This document shows positions 32,411 to 41,624 of a stretch of DNA of 64,000 nt, one piece after another. The stretch is from contig JBAZSL010000008.1 of NCBI GenBank assembly GCA_041662445.1, forward strand, positions 9,049 through 73,048, written 5' to 3'. Each line of letters begins with the position of its first letter. The first letter of the stretch is position 1. The DNA is from UASB124 sp041662445 (lineage in GTDB: Bacteria; Babelota; Babeliae; Babelales; RVW-14). Under the pieces are notes generated by a model. That model worked only from the letters and a program-made list of their open reading frames with translations. It had not been told where the DNA came from and did no database searches. Made by a program: the position numbers and the translations under genes.

Positions 32411-32708
32411 GAGATTAAAAGATTATCAAGAAAAATTACTTCGTGATTTGCAGGATCCTGTTGAGGCGAATGAGTACCTTAATGCTGCACTCATGGATTC
32501 GGATCCACGTATATTCCTTTTGGCCTTAAAAAATGTAATTGAAGCTCAGAAAACCGAGGTGTCGACACTTGCTCGCAAAGCAAAGCTTAATCGCGAAAAT
32601 CTCTATCGAATGCTTTCTCCAAGGGGTAATCCTCGTCTTTCAAGCATTGTTCCTTTACTTGGTTCCCTTGGATTGCATCTTGCAGTCCAGCCATATAAAC
32701 ATAAGTAA
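32403..32708 (+). CDS. HigA-like antitoxin (HI1420 type)
   Basis: The 101-residue DNA-binding protein matches the addiction-module antidote family that follows Gp49/HigB toxins. It has YLNAALMDSDPRIFLLALKNVIEAQ, then a helix-turn-helix (EVSTLARKAKLNRENLYRMLS) and a C-terminal LLGSLGLHLAVQP. It neutralises the toxin and represses the operon by binding its promoter. The ATG overlaps the toxin end by eight bases (ATGACTAA), the usual coupling. The antitoxin is intact although the toxin is frameshifted. Confidence 0.88.
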   Translation: MTKRLKDYQEKLLRDLQDPVEANEYLNAALMDSDPRIFLLALKNVIEAQKTEVSTLARKAKLNRENLYRMLSPRGNPRLSSIVPLLGSLGLHLAVQPYKHK

Positions 32709-32760
32709 ATGAGTGATTTCAGGAGAGTTCTTTACGTACTCTACCGTTGATCTTTGGTAA

Positions 32761-33387
32761 CTATTTTTTCCCCGTCGATACGTGCTCGATTGCTACATAA
32801 CTTGATCTACCATCAGTTTGTGACTGCATAAATAGGTTACCATCGAGTGTTGTGTTCTCGCCAATTAACAACACTCCGTCGTCCGTGGTGAAAAAATTAA
32901 TTGTTTCTGGGGCATCGGTATCATTTTTGATGGTTATATAGGTGAAGCGAGACGTTTGGATGAAAATTGCTTTTTTCACAAGGGGAATAATCGTGAGATT
33001 GCGGGGAAGCATTCCAAGCGTAAGTTCGCTCTGCGGCATTATTGTTATGTGAGGTATTTTGGGGAGGAGCCCATTAAAAAATAACGTGACATCATGCGCG
33101 ACAAGTTGCGATGTTTCATCTTCGAACATGATGCTGCGTCTTCCTAATAGTTCCAATTCAATACTATCAAGGCACAATGTTGCTCCTGCCCTAATAACGA
33201 TTGTTTTTAAGGGAGAAGAGAATATTATTGCATCGATATTTTCTGGCATGATAGTAAGAGCTCTCTCTATTTCAAGAATGTGAGGCGTTGCTTTATGTAG
33301 GAAATACTCTTGTTGCATCATGTAGGCAGTGCTGACAAAACAACCGAGTGTTATAAAGCTGCAAACCATTTTCTTTATTACGTTCAT
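32761..33387 (-). CDS. Small secreted protein of unknown function
   Basis: The ATG at 33387 has AAGGA six bases upstream. The 208-residue product has a signal peptide (MNVIKKMVCSFITLGCFVSTAY). The body is predicted mostly beta, with short strands (TIVIRAGATLCLDSIELELLG, HITIMPQSELTLGMLPRN) reminiscent of the beta-helix secreted proteins nearby, though similarity is weaker. It follows the gnd gene by 13 bp on the same strand and so ends the pentose-phosphate operon. The function is unknown. Confidence 0.68.
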   Translation of the reverse strand: MNVIKKMVCSFITLGCFVSTAYMMQQEYFLHKATPHILEIERALTIMPENIDAIIFSSPLKTIVIRAGATLCLDSIELELLGRRSIMFEDETSQLVAHDVTLFFNGLLPKIPHITIMPQSELTLGMLPRNLTIIPLVKKAIFIQTSRFTYITIKNDTDAPETINFFTTDDGVLLIGENTTLDGNLFMQSQTDGRSSYVAIEHVSTGKK

Positions 33388-33400
33388 TACTGATCCTTTT

Positions 33401-34294
33401 TCAAATTTTCTTTATCTCATGCCCGCCAAATTCATGCCGCATCATCGCAACTAACTTGGTAGCATAATTGCCGCCCGATTCACGTGACCATGCACGTATT
33501 CTGAGTGCTTCTTCAATAACGTTGGTGGGAATCCCAAGCATTTTTGCAGTGGCTACCGTCCATTGACCAGTTTTATTCTCACCGATGGCTCCAGAAATAT
33601 CATCAAAATCGCTGCCGCGTGAAAAGATTTGTTGGGTGAGTTCAAGAAGCCATGAGCGCACAATAGCGCCATGGTTCCATACGTTGGCGATCTGTTCCAA
33701 ATTCAACTCTGTATAAGGGCCCTGTTTAAGAACCTGAAACCCTTCGGCGTATGCTTGCATAAGTGCGTACTCTATGCCATTGTGCACCATTTTTACAAAG
33801 TGCCCTGCGCCAGAGGGGCCGACATGAGCGAACCCTTTTGGAGCGGCAAGTGCTTCAAAAACTGGCTGTGCAGTTTTGTAAGCCGTGAGGTTGCCGCCAA
33901 TCATGAGTGAAAAGCCAGCATCTTTGCCGTGCAAGCCGCCCGATGTGCCGCAATCAAGAAAGTTGATTTCACGTTTGGCCAAATGCTGTGCGCGTGCGAT
34001 GGAATCTTTGTAAAAACTATTGCCGCCGTCAATAACAATAGAATGTTTTTTTAAACCTCCCTGAATGCCGGTAAGCGCATCATCGACCGCTTTGCCCTCA
34101 GGAACCATGAGCCAGATAATTTCTGCTTGTGCCGAACAATCGCTGATGAGATCGACGCAATGGATGCCATCGCGTTGTGCTAAGGCTCGTGACTCTGCAT
34201 TGATATCAAAACCGATGACCGTATGTCCGTGCTTTGCCAAGCGGTGTGCAATTGAGGCGCCCATGCGGCCAAGACCAATAATGCCTATATTCAT
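33401..34294 (-). CDS. gnd: 6-phosphogluconate dehydrogenase, short form
   Basis: The enzyme oxidatively decarboxylates 6-phosphogluconate to ribulose-5-phosphate, the second oxidative step of the pentose phosphate pathway. The 297 residues start with the dinucleotide fold MNIGIIGLGRMGASIAHRL. GGNSFYKDS, DCGTSGGLHGKDAGFSLMIGG and the catalytic KMVHNGIEYALMQAYAEGF follow. The length indicates the short GntZ/YqeC-like class (about 300 residues), often NAD-dependent, rather than the 470-residue type. The ATG at 34294 with AAGGA six bases upstream is preferred over a start 24 bases earlier. zwf lies two genes upstream in the same operon. Confidence 0.92.
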   Translation of the reverse strand: MNIGIIGLGRMGASIAHRLAKHGHTVIGFDINAESRALAQRDGIHCVDLISDCSAQAEIIWLMVPEGKAVDDALTGIQGGLKKHSIVIDGGNSFYKDSIARAQHLAKREINFLDCGTSGGLHGKDAGFSLMIGGNLTAYKTAQPVFEALAAPKGFAHVGPSGAGHFVKMVHNGIEYALMQAYAEGFQVLKQGPYTELNLEQIANVWNHGAIVRSWLLELTQQIFSRGSDFDDISGAIGENKTGQWTVATAKMLGIPTNVIEEALRIRAWSRESGGNYATKLVAMMRHEFGGHEIKKI

Positions 34295-34307
34295 ATTTTG
34301 TCCTTGT

Positions 34308-34955
34308 CTATCTATCATAGTAGCCTTCTAACCCGTCAAACGTACCCTTGGGAATCACAACACCGCCTATAATAAGTGCTATGTTTTCATCAATATGAAT
34401 TTTAAATGGTTTGCGAAATGGATTCCAGCAGGGCTCTAGCCCCCAAAAATCATGGAAATACATGTTCAAATACATAAATAATTCGGAGTTGGGGAAAATA
34501 TGAAGAGTTCCTATGTCATACCGCGTTTCTTCTTCACAGCTGAATGTGGTGTGGGCACAAATGTCAATTGTTGAAGATTGATGTTCGAAAATTAGATTAT
34601 CTTGTTTAATGCCTGCGATTGTAGTGGGTTCGATCCCATTAAGGTGGAAAATTGTAGTGAGTATGAACCAATGGCTTTTATTAGTGCACTTCTCCTTAGA
34701 TTGTATGATGAGATGCGCGCCTGGCGTAATAATAATTCTTCCGTTGGACTTGAACGCGAGATCATGATTAAGCGTGCAGTTGCCTATGAGCGTGATTTCA
34801 TCATTGAGAATGATTGTGCCATTCTTGTTGGGAGGGTAGTGGCTTTCAATGGGGCTATTGTTTATTTCTTCGACCACTTGCATTGCCGCTAGTGATGCCA
34901 TGCAATGTATGCAAAGCAGAGAGATTAATAAAATTTTTTTCACATAATTCTTCAC
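34308..34955 (-). CDS. Small secreted beta-helix-like protein
   Basis: GTG at 34955 follows the zwf stop directly, with GGAGGG inside the zwf end as ribosome site. The 215-residue product has a signal peptide (MKNYVKKILLISLLCIHCMASLAA), then beta-strand repeats (TIILNDEITLIGNCTLNHDL, GRIIITPGAHLIIQSK, GIKQDNLIFEHQSSTIDI). They align by eye with those of the 179-residue secreted protein at 31396-31935. It sits between zwf and gnd in one operon, an odd place for an exported protein. The function is unknown. Confidence 0.75.
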   Translation of the reverse strand: MKNYVKKILLISLLCIHCMASLAAMQVVEEINNSPIESHYPPNKNGTIILNDEITLIGNCTLNHDLAFKSNGRIIITPGAHLIIQSKEKCTNKSHWFILTTIFHLNGIEPTTIAGIKQDNLIFEHQSSTIDICAHTTFSCEEETRYDIGTLHIFPNSELFMYLNMYFHDFWGLEPCWNPFRKPFKIHIDENIALIIGGVVIPKGTFDGLEGYYDR

Positions 34956-36377
34956 TTACGCCCTCCACCGTAATTTTGGATCAAGCAAAGTGACCTCTTT
35001 GGGGCCATCACTCCCCTTTGCATAATGATAGAGGTGCGTTTTGAGACGTTTGATGTGTTCGATAATTTTCCATGACCAATCAATTTCATCTGCTCGAACA
35101 AATGCAAAATGATCGCCACGTATGGCGTCTGCCAAGAGTACTTCGTATGCTGCCGGGGTATTGGGTCCCCAGTGCGTGTTGTGCGAAAAATTCATGGTGA
35201 CGGGAACCACGCGGTTAAAAATTCCTGGCGATTTAACATTGAGTTCGAGAAAAAAACCTTCATCAGGTTGAATTTTGATGGTCAAATAGTTTGAATCCAT
35301 CGGACAAAAATCAAGCAGGCATTTAACCATTTTAAATTTTATGTGAATGCTTGCCTCATCATGTTTGAGGTGCTTGCCCGTCTTGAGATAAAACGGAACT
35401 CCCTTCCAACGTCGGTTGTTGATAATGAGCTTTACAGCTGCAAATGTTTCAGTTGTTGAATGGGGTTTAACATTTTTTTCTTTGAGATAGCCGTCATATT
35501 GGCCAAGAATCGCTGAGACAACTTTCGCTTTTGAAAGTACGCGTACTTTGCAGTTACGTAGATATTCAGCCGTTAGTTTTTCTGGAGGTTCCATGGCAAC
35601 AAGTGCCAGAATTTGAAGCAGATGATTTTGGACAACATCATTAAGTGCCCCACAAGCATCATAAAACGCACCGCGATGTTCAAGGCCAATCGATTCGCTG
35701 AGTACAATTTGTACTGAGTCAATATGCTCATGACTCCACAAGGGCTCAAAAATTCGATTGGTAAAACGTGCTAACGCGATATTGGCAACCAGCTCCTTGC
35801 CCAAATAATGATCTATTCTAAAAACCTGTTTTTCATCAAAAACTCTTTTGATGGCTCGATTGATGGTGCGTGCTGATTTCAGATCATAGCCAAAGGGCTT
35901 TTCATACACAACGCGGGCCCATGTACCACGTTTAGTAAGGTGTCCTTCTTGGTGTTTTTCAGCGATGCTATACGTAGAAAGATTTTTAGTAATAACGGCA
36001 AAATGCTGCGGCATTGTGGCAAGATAAAAAAGTCGATTGCAGCCAAGTTTGTGACATCCTTCAACGTTTTCAATGAGCGTGCGGAGCCCCTTGTAAGCCT
36101 GTTTGTCGTGAAAGTCCATTTGGTAATAATAGAGGCGCTTTTGGAGCTTCGACCATACGGACCGGTCGATGTTATGAATAAATTTGCGTGATTGCTCAAG
36201 AATTTCGTGCATGGTTGTTGCGCTGTTGGCGACACCGACGAGTGCAAAGCTGCAAATTTTCTCAGATGCGACAAGCTTATAAATTGCCGGTATCAGTTTT
36301 CGTTGAGCTAGATCCCCCGTTGCACCAAGAATGACAAAAACACACGCGTCCAAACATGTGGTTGGTGCTTGTTCCAT
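34956..36377 (-). CDS. zwf: Glucose-6-phosphate 1-dehydrogenase
   Basis: The enzyme oxidises glucose-6-phosphate to 6-phosphogluconolactone and produces NADPH. The 473 residues have the dinucleotide-binding ILGATGDLAQRKLIPAIYKL, the active-site RIDHYLGKELVANIALARF with the catalytic His, and RGDHFAFVRADEIDWSW near the end. The length is normal. The ATG at 36377 is preferred over a GTG 27 bases earlier, because AAAGGG lies in the stop region of the upstream HAD gene ten bases away. No gene for 6-phosphogluconolactonase was found nearby. Confidence 0.94.
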   Translation of the reverse strand: MEQAPTTCLDACVFVILGATGDLAQRKLIPAIYKLVASEKICSFALVGVANSATTMHEILEQSRKFIHNIDRSVWSKLQKRLYYYQMDFHDKQAYKGLRTLIENVEGCHKLGCNRLFYLATMPQHFAVITKNLSTYSIAEKHQEGHLTKRGTWARVVYEKPFGYDLKSARTINRAIKRVFDEKQVFRIDHYLGKELVANIALARFTNRIFEPLWSHEHIDSVQIVLSESIGLEHRGAFYDACGALNDVVQNHLLQILALVAMEPPEKLTAEYLRNCKVRVLSKAKVVSAILGQYDGYLKEKNVKPHSTTETFAAVKLIINNRRWKGVPFYLKTGKHLKHDEASIHIKFKMVKCLLDFCPMDSNYLTIKIQPDEGFFLELNVKSPGIFNRVVPVTMNFSHNTHWGPNTPAAYEVLLADAIRGDHFAFVRADEIDWSWKIIEHIKRLKTHLYHYAKGSDGPKEVTLLDPKLRWRA

Positions 36378-36387
36378 GGTATGCCCT

Positions 36388-37047
36388 TTATGCAAGGATT
36401 CCACGTTTCTTTAATTCCTCAACAACGTAAGCGTGATCTTTACACAGGATGCCGTCAATGCCCGCATTCTGTGCGCCCTCAATATTAACTTCAAGGTCAT
36501 CGATAAAAAGGCATTCATGAGGGTCAAGATTGTAGGTGGTCAAGAGATGCTGATAAATTTCTAGCTCTGGCTTAATAAGTTTAATTTTATATGAAAAAAC
36601 GGCGCCATCGAAGAGTGAAAGAAACTCATATGCAGCAATTCTCTGGTGTGCTGGTGCAGAAAAATTGGAAAGAATATAGGTGTTAAACCCCCGAGCACGT
36701 ACTGCATGCAATGTCTTTACGCCCTCATCGATAGGAACAAGTTGCTCGACAAGATGTTTTAACAGCGTCGTGCAGTGTGCTACAAATGGCTTATCTGGAA
36801 AACGTGGTGCAACAAGCTTAATTGCTTGTTCTGGCGTGAGGGTGCCACGATCAATTTCGGTATATTCTGGGAGCTTTATGACATCAAGGAGATACCAAGG
36901 TTTTTCGGTATGCTCTTTAAATGCCTGCTCAATAAGCTCACGTGGTTTGTAGTGAACCAATACGCCACCAAGATCAAAAATAATATTACGATAACGCGAG
37001 TGGGGTTTGGTAAGCATAGACTTAAGATTTTTTGTATCAGAACTCAC
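36388..37047 (-). CDS. HAD-superfamily phosphatase-like hydrolase
   Basis: The 219-residue protein has HAD motif I as FDLGGVLVHYKP, motif II as YILSNFSAPA, a Lys in KPELEIYQ and motif IV as FIDDLEVNIEGAQ. In motif I the second Asp is replaced by Gly (DLGG), as in the YihX/epoxide-hydrolase-N-like subgroup that still acts on sugar phosphates. YihX-type enzymes hydrolyse glucose-1-phosphate; the substrate here is not known, but the link to zwf and gnd suggests a sugar phosphate. GTG start with GGAG four bases upstream. Confidence 0.85.
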   Translation of the reverse strand: MSSDTKNLKSMLTKPHSRYRNIIFDLGGVLVHYKPRELIEQAFKEHTEKPWYLLDVIKLPEYTEIDRGTLTPEQAIKLVAPRFPDKPFVAHCTTLLKHLVEQLVPIDEGVKTLHAVRARGFNTYILSNFSAPAHQRIAAYEFLSLFDGAVFSYKIKLIKPELEIYQHLLTTYNLDPHECLFIDDLEVNIEGAQNAGIDGILCKDHAYVVEELKKRGILA

Positions 37048-37067
37048 GTGACTCCTTTCAGTGATGA

Positions 37068-39263
37068 TTAGGAACGTGCTTCAAGATTGGTGGTTAAAAA
37101 TTCTTTAAGAAACGTGAGCCGCTTGGTGCCCTTATCGTTTCTGATGCCCATTGCGATTGCTTTGGACTGGCCAATCAAGATACACAATTTTTTCGCACGC
37201 GTGATGGCAGTATAGATCAAATTTCGTTGGAGCAGAATAAAGTGCTGCATAAAGATAGGAATGATGACGCAGGCAAATTCTGATCCTTGGCTTTTGTGAA
37301 TTGATACGGCGTATGACAAGGTCAATTCGTTGAGTTCAGTAAAATCATACGTGAGACTCCGCTCACCAAAAGCAATGGTGAGTTCCTGGTCGACTTTGTT
37401 GATGTCGGTAATGGTGCCGATATCACCGTTAAAAACAAATTTGTCGTAGTTATTACGAATTTGCATCACACGATCTGCCACCTTGTAAATTGTGCCAAAT
37501 TGTGTTGCTTGCTTATCAGGATTGTTGTCCGGATTGAGAATCATTTGAAGTTCTTGGTTGAGTCGTTGCGTGCCAACAATGCCGCGGTTCATGGGTACCA
37601 GTACAATACTGTCCGAAGGATCGATACCCACCTGTGGTAGTTGTTGTTCATAAAGTTTACGCAGCAATGGAAAAATATTTTCAGGCGTATCCTCTTTGAT
37701 ATAAGCAAAATCTTTTTTCGATCCCGGAATAAACGACTGAGGAAATTCTCCACGGTTAACACGGTGAGCATTGACGATAATGAGGCTGTTTTGTGCTTGC
37801 CTAAAAATTTGTGTGAGTCGCACGGTGGCGATCTTTGTCGAATCGATGAGGTCTTTAAGCACGTTGCCTGCGCCGACTGAAGGCAGTTGATCAATGTCAC
37901 CGATAAGTACGAGCGTTGCATTCCATGGCAATGCTTTCATGATGGCATGCATGAGAAAAACATCGATCATCGATGCCTCATCGACAATCAGATAATCAAG
38001 CTCAAGCGCATTATGCTCGTTACGCGTAAATGTCATTGCCCCTGGCGTGAATTCGAGAAGACGATGAAGTGTCTCAGTATTCTTGCCGGTGCTTTCAAAC
38101 AACCGTTTTGCGGCGCGACCGGTAGGCGCGGCAAGCTTAAAGCGTACATGATTGCTTTCAAGCGTGCGAATGAGCCGTTTGACGAGCGTTGTTTTACCTG
38201 TGCCAGGCCCGCCAGTAATAATGGTCATTTTATGCTGTAGGCAACTGAGAATGCCGCGTTGTTGATCTTCATTGAGTTCAACGCCGCGTTCATCGGGGAG
38301 CCGGATTTCACGATAGATTGCATCGATATCAAATTTTTTTACTGTCGATGGGTGCTCAAGTAAGCGTAATACCTTGTGGGCGATTCCTTTTTCTGAGTGA
38401 TAAAATTGTGGAAGCGAAAGATAATGATGATCGTTGTGAGAAATAAGTTTTACCTTGTCTTCTTGGTAGAGTGCGGTAAGCGCGCTTTTTACAAGCTCGG
38501 TGTGTCCTTCTGTCTCACTCAGCTCAAGAATTTGAATTGCAGTGTCTTTAAGCTTTGGTACTTCAACGTAAAGGTGCCCGCCTTCAGTTGCTTGCGTAAT
38601 GGCATACAAAATACCCGCCTTAATGCGATCTTGTGCATGACGTTCAAGCCCAAGCTTGAGGGCAATTTGATCAGCGGTTTTAAACCCGATGCCCCAAATA
38701 TCCTCAACAAGGCGATAAGGATTTTCTTGGATTTTTTCAATCGATTGATTGCCATACGTTTTGAAAATTTTAACCGCATACGCCGGCGAAACATCTTTTG
38801 AGCGCAAAAAGACCATTACGCGCGAAATCTCTTTTTGGCTTTGCCATGCGGTAACGATAGCTTCTACGCGCTTGGGGCCAACGCCACCGATACGCAATAA
38901 ACGTTGCGGCTCTTTATCGATAACTTCAAGCGTTTTTTCACCAAAGGCAGACACAAGTTTTTCGGCAAATTTAGGACCGATGCCTTTGATGAGCCCTGAT
39001 GAAAGATATTTTTGAATTCCCAGCGCCGATGAGGGGAGTTTGGTGACGCATTCATGCGCTTCGAGCTGTCGTCCGAATTTGGGATGAAACGACCACGTAC
39101 CGCGTATGGTGACGTCAGAACCCTGATGCAAATTGCCAATGGTGCCACGGACCGTGATCGTTTCTCGTGAACTTACTTTGAGGGTGAATACGAGGAAGCC
39201 ATTTTCTTCACCTTTAAAAACGATGTGTTCCACCGTTCCTGAAAGTTCTGTGAATGCTTCCAT
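37068..39263 (-). CDS. recD2: RecD2-type ATP-dependent DNA helicase
   Basis: A superfamily 1B 5'-3' helicase acting in DNA repair. The 731 residues have an OB-like N-terminus (about 1-85) and helix-hairpin-helix elements (SSGLIKGIGPKFAEKLVSAFG, LLRIGGVGPKRVEAIV, ILWGIGFKTADQIALKLG). Walker A is ITGGPGTGKTTLVKRL (about 348-363), Walker B LIVDEASMIDV, then LIGDIDQLPSVGAGNVLKDL and the C-terminal LSYAVSIHKSQGSEF and YTAITRAKKLC. The long N-terminus marks RecD2, not the RecBCD subunit. It has no strong ribosome site and starts 15 bp after the upstream secreted-protein gene. Confidence 0.94.
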   Translation of the reverse strand: MEAFTELSGTVEHIVFKGEENGFLVFTLKVSSRETITVRGTIGNLHQGSDVTIRGTWSFHPKFGRQLEAHECVTKLPSSALGIQKYLSSGLIKGIGPKFAEKLVSAFGEKTLEVIDKEPQRLLRIGGVGPKRVEAIVTAWQSQKEISRVMVFLRSKDVSPAYAVKIFKTYGNQSIEKIQENPYRLVEDIWGIGFKTADQIALKLGLERHAQDRIKAGILYAITQATEGGHLYVEVPKLKDTAIQILELSETEGHTELVKSALTALYQEDKVKLISHNDHHYLSLPQFYHSEKGIAHKVLRLLEHPSTVKKFDIDAIYREIRLPDERGVELNEDQQRGILSCLQHKMTIITGGPGTGKTTLVKRLIRTLESNHVRFKLAAPTGRAAKRLFESTGKNTETLHRLLEFTPGAMTFTRNEHNALELDYLIVDEASMIDVFLMHAIMKALPWNATLVLIGDIDQLPSVGAGNVLKDLIDSTKIATVRLTQIFRQAQNSLIIVNAHRVNRGEFPQSFIPGSKKDFAYIKEDTPENIFPLLRKLYEQQLPQVGIDPSDSIVLVPMNRGIVGTQRLNQELQMILNPDNNPDKQATQFGTIYKVADRVMQIRNNYDKFVFNGDIGTITDINKVDQELTIAFGERSLTYDFTELNELTLSYAVSIHKSQGSEFACVIIPIFMQHFILLQRNLIYTAITRAKKLCILIGQSKAIAMGIRNDKGTKRLTFLKEFLTTNLEARS

Positions 39264-39278
39264 CGTTGTTAATTATTG

Positions 39279-39959
39279 TTATTTACGTTTGAAGAATTGT
39301 GCGCGAGCTTTAAGGTATTCTTCCCGTGTTTCTGGGGAAAGGCTTTCGGTCAAGTCGCCAAAGAAAATAATAATCTCGGTACAAGCATCTTTTAACTTTT
39401 CTTTAGTTTGTACCCAAGATTCAAAGAATATGTTTTGCTCGTGTGCCGAACAGTCAAGGAAATTGAGAAGAGCGCTATTTTTTTTAAGCTGAGCACGCAG
39501 CGTTTGATCTTGCACATCGCCAAGAAGACTTTCTTCTATGACCGGTCTAATGAGATAGGCAAAGCCGTGAATCTGAACAAAAAATTTTCTGATTGAGGAT
39601 AAGAGTGATTGTATTTTGCCAAGGATGATTATGCGATCTTCAGGCATAGTTGGTAACTCTTGGAGCATTTTGCGTGCGACAGTGCATGCAATCTCGGTGC
39701 GCAGGACGCAGGTTGGGTTGATACACAATTCAGCATCCAGAAGCTTCATGCGATTACCAGCCGCCAGCTTTTTGGGCGCACGAATGACAAATTTTGGAGC
39801 GGCAGATACGGATGGCTTTTGTATTTGTTGCGCTCCTGGGGGGGGCATCAGTTGAGCGCCGGGTTCTTGTATGTTTACTATTACTTCTTGTGCTTCATTT
39901 CCGGCTACAGCACTTGTCATAACGATAGAACTAAGACCAACGATGTATACGAACTTCAT
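39279..39959 (-). CDS. Secreted protein of unknown function
   Basis: The ATG at 39959 has AAAGGA seven bases upstream, and a signal peptide follows (MKFVYIVGLSSIVMTSAVAG). Residues about 25-60 are Gln/Pro rich and likely disordered. The rest is helical with several Cys residues and a Lys/Arg-rich end (EYLKARAQFFKRK). No family is recognised. It starts ten bases after the stop of the 490-residue outer-membrane-like gene, so the pair is probably one operon and may be functionally linked. Confidence 0.68.
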   Translation of the reverse strand: MKFVYIVGLSSIVMTSAVAGNEAQEVIVNIQEPGAQLMPPPGAQQIQKPSVSAAPKFVIRAPKKLAAGNRMKLLDAELCINPTCVLRTEIACTVARKMLQELPTMPEDRIIILGKIQSLLSSIRKFFVQIHGFAYLIRPVIEESLLGDVQDQTLRAQLKKNSALLNFLDCSAHEQNIFFESWVQTKEKLKDACTEIIIFFGDLTESLSPETREEYLKARAQFFKRK

Positions 39960-39969
39960 GTCTAATCCT

Positions 39970-41442
39970 TTAGAAAGATGAGGTAATTTTGATATATGCT
40001 GTCCAATCTTCACCGATGTTTCTACTTCCAACGGTTATGTCACCTCCTACTCCGATACCGAAATCACTTTTTGGCTTAGGGTTGTGATATAAAATTTCAC
40101 TAAATATTTTGTGCTGATACACGCTTGGAACTTCGGCATCTTCAACACGTAAATCCTGAATTTTTATTTCGGTATTATGGATACTTTTAATCCTTTCTTC
40201 TTGCTGCGCATAAAAGTCATAACCCAGCGCAAATCGAACGCGCTTGGTAAAATCAACATTTGCTGCAGTAACAAAATTCAAAATGCCACCGGGATAAACG
40301 GTTGATTTGAATGATGAGGGGAAAACGTATTGGCGGATGTAGGTATTAAGAAGCTCCTGGCTCGGGGTTGGCCCAGCGTTTGGATCAATGTTTTCAGGTG
40401 TTAATGTTTTTCTAAACATAAAAATACGATCTTCGTCATCAGGGAAAAGCACGTCATACGAGATGTGGTTCCACCATTGAATAAGATCGTGGAAAAGCCC
40501 GATTTTTGCTTCTAGATAGCAACCAAAACCAAAATGTCCATTGCCAAGATGTGGATCGAGAAGGTAGTCACGAACACCACGTAATGAGTTCTTGACGGCA
40601 AGAAGTGCGTCTTCTTCATCAGAAAATGAAGCTTTCGCAAGCCCAAGTTGAATGCTAGGGCTGTAAGAAAATCTACTGGTTGGAAGAATGGCTTCAAGTC
40701 CGACATCAACCTGCACGCTTGGTGCATTCACAGTATTGAGCCCTAGCTTAAGGCGTGTATCGCCAAGTCCAAAACGGAGCAGGAACCCTTCATGCTGATC
40801 AAAATCGCCGACGCCAAATTTTTGTCGTAGAACATCGGTGAGATCTGATCTATCTCGCATATTGAGCCACAAATTACGTACGACAAGTTGCAGCGACGTG
40901 TGTAGTTGAAACGAAAATGGACCGCGGGTTAGGCCAAATTGGGCGAGCATGCCCGATCGATATTCTTGAAGCGTAATTTTTTTGAAAAAGGGTATGAGCT
41001 CTTTAATTTCATCTGCAGTGGTTTCGGTTGGTAATAATCCGGCGACGATGTTATAAAAATCCCCCTGTCCTAAGGCATCCTCGATGCTGAAAAGATCATT
41101 CGTGGTGAGATTGAGGTTGCCAGTCATATTAAAAAGAAAATTAAGTGCAAACCCGCCGTATTCAATGGCACCAATTTTGTAGGGGAGAAGATAAAGAAGA
41201 TCTCGTCCTGCTGGGTGCGTTGTGCTTTTCCACAGCGGTTCTTTAACTTCGTAAAGACCTTGTGCCATAGTCTGCGCATCGATATAGCGGACAAATGGAT
41301 GCGCGTCATCATAGGCATCGAGCTTTTCTATATCGAGCTCACCGGCAAAGTAATCATTGCTTGGGCCAACTTGCGCATAAATTGGTGGTGCGCAGAGTAC
41401 TAAAAAAAAGACAATAACTATTCTTCGAGTTGAAAAATTCAT
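39970..41442 (-). CDS. Outer-membrane beta-barrel-like protein
   Basis: The 490-residue protein has a signal peptide (MNFSTRRIVIVFFLVLCAPPIYA). Many amphipathic beta strands follow in the second half (FSYSPSIQLGLAKASFS, GHFGFGCYLEAKIGLF, RVRFALGYDFYAQ, SDFGIGVGGDITVG), and it ends in ...WTAYIKITSSF with the C-terminal Phe typical of BAM substrates. No specific transporter or adhesin family is recognised. A role as an outer-membrane channel or surface protein is inferred from strand pattern and end residue. It is followed closely by a 226-residue secreted protein gene. Confidence 0.7.
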   Translation of the reverse strand: MNFSTRRIVIVFFLVLCAPPIYAQVGPSNDYFAGELDIEKLDAYDDAHPFVRYIDAQTMAQGLYEVKEPLWKSTTHPAGRDLLYLLPYKIGAIEYGGFALNFLFNMTGNLNLTTNDLFSIEDALGQGDFYNIVAGLLPTETTADEIKELIPFFKKITLQEYRSGMLAQFGLTRGPFSFQLHTSLQLVVRNLWLNMRDRSDLTDVLRQKFGVGDFDQHEGFLLRFGLGDTRLKLGLNTVNAPSVQVDVGLEAILPTSRFSYSPSIQLGLAKASFSDEEDALLAVKNSLRGVRDYLLDPHLGNGHFGFGCYLEAKIGLFHDLIQWWNHISYDVLFPDDEDRIFMFRKTLTPENIDPNAGPTPSQELLNTYIRQYVFPSSFKSTVYPGGILNFVTAANVDFTKRVRFALGYDFYAQQEERIKSIHNTEIKIQDLRVEDAEVPSVYQHKIFSEILYHNPKPKSDFGIGVGGDITVGSRNIGEDWTAYIKITSSF

Positions 41443-41624
41443 ATCACAATCTCAGCAATAGGGTTAAACTTCGCCCCCGAAAGATTCCACCTTTCCCCGG
41501 ACGCCAGATGATAAGCCAACGTCATATGTAATTTACGAAGGCTTGAAACATAAAATAAAAACGCCGTATGTGTCAATGTTTTCATTTTTGAAAATACAAA
41601 CTGGATATCTTCGCAAGTATTATG

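Noticed and set aside
37589..38801. Several long frames opposite or inside recD2
   Set aside because: All lie within a clearly conserved helicase gene and have no start signals or motifs.
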